Of a stretch of 39,955 nt of DNA, positions 38,197 to 39,955 are shown one piece after another. Source of the stretch: Calothrix sp. MO_167.B12 (GTDB lineage: Bacteria; Cyanobacteriota; Cyanobacteriia; Cyanobacteriales; Nostocaceae); NCBI GenBank assembly GCA_030066045.1, contig JASJCJ010000046.1, positions 1 through 39,955 of the forward strand, in the 5' to 3' direction. Position 1 is the first letter of the stretch; the number at the start of each line of letters is the position of its first letter. Position numbers and translations under genes: made by a program. Below the pieces are notes generated by a model. It made no database searches, was not told the DNA's origin, and worked only from the letters and a program-made list of their open reading frames with translations.

Positions 38197-39756
38197 CTAT
38201 ATACAATGAAAACCTTTAATAAAATCAAGTACTGTATTAAAGGTAGGGGTAATTATATTATCTACTTCATTGGTGAAATCATTCTCAGCAGTAAAATTCA
38301 CTCCCTCACTGTGAATCAAATGCTTGCCAAAATTGGGATGACTATACACAATCAATTTTTTGTTACTAGAATTAGTTAAAATTGTCTGGGTTGGAGCTTG
38401 GAAGAATTTGATTTTTTCTGCTATTTTGAGGATTTTTTTGCTTTTTTTGATGGCGATCGCCTTTTCAATGGCGGCATCCATCATGGTATTTAATTCTTGG
38501 AACATATCCACATATTTCACACCCAGATGGTAAGTTTCCTTGCCAAATATACTTTCCAATATAGAACAAATATTGTGCTGGGTAGGGGTGGCATTTAAAA
38601 AGGGAAGGATAGCGATATAAGCAGTCAGGAATAAATCGCGATCGCTATCCACTGTAAAGGTAAATACTGTACGCCGCAATCCAATTTCCATGGTGGGGGG
38701 TTGTTGGATTTTTTGGTATTGTTGGGCAATTTGAAAATAAGCACCAGCTAGGGCAAAATTGGCTTCTGTGTCTAGGGGTAGATCGACGATAATTTTGATG
38801 GTGGGGGGAGTCTGGTTAAAAAACTCCTGTAAGTCTTCTAAGTAAAAATTATGAATGATTGAGCGATCGCCTTTGGGACTAATATCAAGCCATTCACATA
38901 TAATACCTTCGGTTTTTAAGCCAAACCTGGAAGCACCATGTAGTTTTGCTCCTGTCAGGGTTGCTCCTGTTAAATCTGCACCTAACCATTCAGCATTAAT
39001 CAATATCGCTTGGCTTAAATCGGTATGAACCAGACTAGCATTACCTAGATTAGCATTACTCAAATCTGCATCGGCTAAATTAGCTCCACTCAACTTAGCT
39101 TCACTTAGATCCGTCCAACTGAGATTTGTCCCACTTAAATTAGCCCAACGGAGATTGACACCACTTAAATTAGCTCCGCTCAAGTCAGCACCCGTCAAAT
39201 TTGCTTGTCGTAGTTCAGCCCCTTGGAGATTGGTAGCACTGAGATTGGCTTTTTTTAAGTCCGCACCATGAAGATTAGCTCCCGCTAAATTGGCTCCCTG
39301 GAGAACAGCATCTTCCAAGAAAGCTTGACTTAAGTTGGCACTAATCAGTTTAGCTTGGCGGAGGGTAGATTCTCGTAAATCAGCACTACTGAGATTGGCA
39401 TCTGTTAAATTGGCGTAACTGAGATCGGCGCGAATTAATTCTGCACGAATTAGAGAAGCTTGTGTTAATTGAGCGTGACTGAGATTGGCACGAATTAAGT
39501 TAGCAACATTCAGAATAGTTTGATTCAAAATGGCTTGATAGAGATTGGCACCGTGTAGTCTGGCTACGTTTAATTTGGCATAACTTAAATCGGCTTGGTG
39601 GAGATCCGTTCCGGTTAAGTTGACAACACTCAAATTACTATTAGCCAAATTGATTTGACTGAGTTTGAAACCACTGAGATTAACCTCTGTCAGGTCGATT
39701 CCGCTGAAGTCTCTAACCCCAATTTCGTATTGTTTCAGTAATTCTTCTACACTCAT
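38197..39756 (-). CDS. Pentapeptide-repeat protein with unknown C-terminal domain
   Basis: 519 residues. Residues about 15-285 are consecutive pentapeptide repeats of the A(D/N)Lxx type (ANLSGANLSGVNLRWANLSG is one stretch), roughly 50 units. They should form a long right-handed beta-helix. The N-terminal cap SVEELLKQYEIGVRDFSGIDL is typical of cyanobacterial members. Residues about 286-519 are a separate domain that I do not recognise, with EIGLRRTVFTFTVDSDRDLFL and YHLGVKYVDMFQELNTM segments. The C-domain could be an effector or partner-binding part. There is no signal peptide. Pentapeptide helices can mimic DNA or act as scaffolds; the function here is open. The ATG at 39756 fits the cap. 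Confidence 0.88.
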   Translation of the reverse strand: MSVEELLKQYEIGVRDFSGIDLTEVNLSGFKLSQINLANSNLSVVNLTGTDLHQADLSYAKLNVARLHGANLYQAILNQTILNVANLIRANLSHAQLTQASLIRAELIRADLSYANLTDANLSSADLRESTLRQAKLISANLSQAFLEDAVLQGANLAGANLHGADLKKANLSATNLQGAELRQANLTGADLSGANLSGVNLRWANLSGTNLSWTDLSEAKLSGANLADADLSNANLGNASLVHTDLSQAILINAEWLGADLTGATLTGAKLHGASRFGLKTEGIICEWLDISPKGDRSIIHNFYLEDLQEFFNQTPPTIKIIVDLPLDTEANFALAGAYFQIAQQYQKIQQPPTMEIGLRRTVFTFTVDSDRDLFLTAYIAILPFLNATPTQHNICSILESIFGKETYHLGVKYVDMFQELNTMMDAAIEKAIAIKKSKKILKIAEKIKFFQAPTQTILTNSSNKKLIVYSHPNFGKHLIHSEGVNFTAENDFTNEVDNIITPTFNTVLDFIKGFHCI

Positions 39757-39851
39757 TCAAGTTATAGTCACTGGGTAAATGTTTGGGTATTCCATCTGTT
39801 ACGTTAGAAAAAATACGTAGTGGATTGACACAGCTAAAATAGTGCAATAGG

Positions 39852-39955
39852 TGTAGGTTGGGTTGAAGAATGTAGACGCAACAGCGGCTTGGAGCAGAGT
39901 AACCCAACACCAGTAAAGCTTTGTTGGGTTTCCCTATCGCTCAACCCAACCTACA
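39852..39955. repeat. GTAGGTTGGGTT double-hairpin element, copy 2
   Basis: Perfect 15-bp ends TGTAGGTTGGGTTGA (39852-39866) and TCAACCCAACCTACA (39941-39955), with inner hairpin AACCCAACA/TGTTGGGTT (39901-39909, 39922-39930). Same plan as 10245-10342. It ends exactly at the window edge and may continue. Confidence 0.85.

Overview
The window is chromosomal DNA of a filamentous, probably heterocyst-forming (Nostocales-type) cyanobacterium. The evidence is many HIP1 octamers (GCGATCGC), arrays of 7-bp short tandem repeats between genes (CAACTAA, CAACTGT, GAACTCC, TTACTTA, ATTACGA types), a PAM68 photosystem II assembly gene beside rpsO, and several cyanobacterial domain families (DUF1823, DUF1517, DUF3146, DUF4126). 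No rRNA, tRNA or CRISPR array is visible, and there is no full-length transposase. Non-coding space is instead crowded with small inverted-repeat (MITE-like) elements.

Layout. 0.2-4.5 kb: a fatty acid/phospholipid cluster, plsX-fabH-fabD-plsC, with genes separated by repeat arrays. 4.6-7.2 kb: DUF2288 and a stand-alone GmrSD-type DUF262/DUF1524 nuclease. 7.6-10.2 kb: a nucleobase/nucleoside salvage group of ribokinase, cytosine-deaminase-like enzyme and nucleoside hydrolase; together these could turn a ribonucleoside into free base and ribose-5-phosphate. 10.4-11.3 kb: a DUF4351-type gene broken by a 96-bp insertion. 11.5-17.2 kb: the most unusual locus, three co-directional genes encoding a double winged-helix protein, a P-loop ATPase, and one polypeptide that joins a DEDDy 3'-5' exonuclease, a Cas4/RecB-like Fe-S nuclease and an FtsK/SpoIIIE motor. 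I infer an undescribed DNA-processing or defence system. 17.2-19 kb, convergent to it: a Ser/Thr kinase fused to a formylglycine-generating-enzyme-like (C-type-lectin fold) domain, whose last ~35 codons look like the variable repeat of a diversity-generating retroelement.

19.5-25.2 kb (minus strand): a small DUF3146 gene, a SWIM zinc-finger gene and a SNF2 helicase carrying a 279-residue intein exactly in its Walker A motif. 26-34 kb is mostly housekeeping: pnp, DUF4126, purB, DUF4058, a histidine-kinase remnant, acylphosphatase, DUF1823, rpsO and PAM68. 34.4-40 kb: DAHP synthase, a DUF1778/GNAT toxin-antitoxin pair with a likely autoregulatory operator, an Arg/Ser-rich lipoprotein, DUF1517 and a large pentapeptide-repeat protein. 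A palindromic element closes the window.

All family names come from reading motifs by eye; no database search was run.
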